DNA of 64,000 nucleotides from JABMQB01 sp963678235. GTDB taxonomy: Bacteria > Bacteroidota > Bacteroidia > Bacteroidales > Prolixibacteraceae. Shown in pieces: positions 63,627 through 64,000 of the stretch. Under the pieces are notes generated by a model. It saw only the letters and a list, made by a program, of their open reading frames with translations, did not search any database and was not told where the DNA came from. The DNA is taken from the NCBI GenBank assembly GCA_963678235.1, contig OY782766.1:4774001-4838000 (forward strand), written 5' to 3'. The position numbers and the translations under genes were made by a program. Within the stretch, counting starts at the first letter, position 1. Each line of letters begins with the position of its first letter.

Positions 63627-64000
63627 TTATTGATTAATTCTATTTTTGGTTTTAATCGCTTCGTTTTTAATTTTCTCGGATGTTTCTTCCGAGTTTATGA
63701 GTTGATCGCAAAACTGATTGATTTCATCGCGTTTATACGAGTGGTTAAACCAGCCCAGCATCTCAACTCCTGCCCATTTAACTTTCTCACTTTCCACGGA
63801 ATCGATGAATGTAATTAATTCGGAAAGTTTGCTATGGGCAGTTTTGTTCCTAAACAATCGAAGATCGTTATACATGCTCTTTTCTGTCGCTTCCTCGCTG
63901 TTTAGGTCAGAAATATATCTCGTTATTGTGCTTGTTTCTTTTTCTATTAATTCGTGCAATTCAGTTTTTGTTTTTTCAGGATCAAGCAAGTATTCTTTTT
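63627..64000 (-). CDS. Cytosolic helical protein of unknown function, partial (runs off right edge)
   Basis: The frame continues through the window edge. The first ATG is not in the window, and the TTG at 63989 is unlikely to be the start. The visible C-terminal 124 residues are helical and charged (ELHELIEKETSTITRYISDL, LRLFRNKTAHSKLSELITF, ending AIKTKNRINQ). I do not recognise a family. It is 10 bp upstream of the ABC ATPase gene and probably in its operon. Confidence 0.7.
   Translation of the reverse strand, partial: KEYLLDPEKTKTELHELIEKETSTITRYISDLNSEEATEKSMYNDLRLFRNKTAHSKLSELITFIDSVESEKVKWAGVEMLGWFNHSYKRDEINQFCDQLINSEETSEKIKNEAIKTKNRINQ

Overview
The window is chromosomal DNA of an AT-rich Bacteroidota bacterium. 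A member of the Bacteroidales/Marinilabiliales group (Prolixibacteraceae-like) is my inference. The signs are a PPi-dependent phosphofructokinase next to pyruvate phosphate dikinase metabolism, FISUMP and DUF4159 proteins, LuxR-type HTH fused to TPRs, a type IX secretion C-terminal signal, a pectin-degradation cluster, and upstream sequences with the Bacteroidota -7 box TAnnTTTG. No rRNA, tRNA or CRISPR array was seen.

Layout. 0-3.6 kb: two secreted proteins of unknown role and a TPR/HTH sensor. 3.7-15.2 kb: ppdK, a gene-free gap that may encode a small RNA, clpB, an orphan HPt protein, gcvT, then serC-serA-DUF1015. 15.3-21.6 kb: a tightly overlapping minus-strand operon (PqqD-like protein, HPr-kinase-like protein, two GT2 glycosyltransferases, ABC transporter, nucleotidyltransferase) that looks like a RiPP-type modification/export island without a visible precursor. 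A GT39-like membrane protein diverges from it. 23.3-31.9 kb: pabB-pabC, the YggS protein, a DHOD-like protein, a HEAT-repeat protein, a MATE transporter and uvrA. 32-36.8 kb: an ECF sigma factor with a small acidic partner, an SPFH/RHH/zinc-ribbon small-gene set, and pfp. 36.8-46 kb: flavoprotein, S23-like four-helix protein, DUF4159 gene bracketed by 8-bp tandem repeat arrays, rsmE, SixA-like phosphatase, phosphoesterase, an LVIVD lipoprotein/outer-membrane trio, and a two-component system with a PepSY-like protein.

46-59.2 kb: a pectin/plant polysaccharide cluster, all on the plus strand. It runs PL10 pectate lyase, SGNH hydrolase, [IS4-family insertion], three DUF1593 proteins, alpha/beta-hydrolase, second SGNH hydrolase, DUF4038 (GH140-like) protein, PL1 pectate lyase with T9SS tail. 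Lyases would cut the galacturonan backbone, esterases would remove acyl groups, and the DUF1593 and DUF4038 proteins would trim side chains or oligosaccharides (inference). The IS copy is intact, with matching inverted ends and a perfect 9-bp target duplication, and sits 24 bp before the first DUF1593 gene.

59.2-64 kb: PLD-like nuclease, prmA, and an ABC-2 type transporter operon with a DUF4857 protein, running off the right edge.

Several starts were moved to internal ATG codons where signal peptides, family starts or terminators argue against the longest frame. Family assignments come from reading motifs by eye, not from searches.
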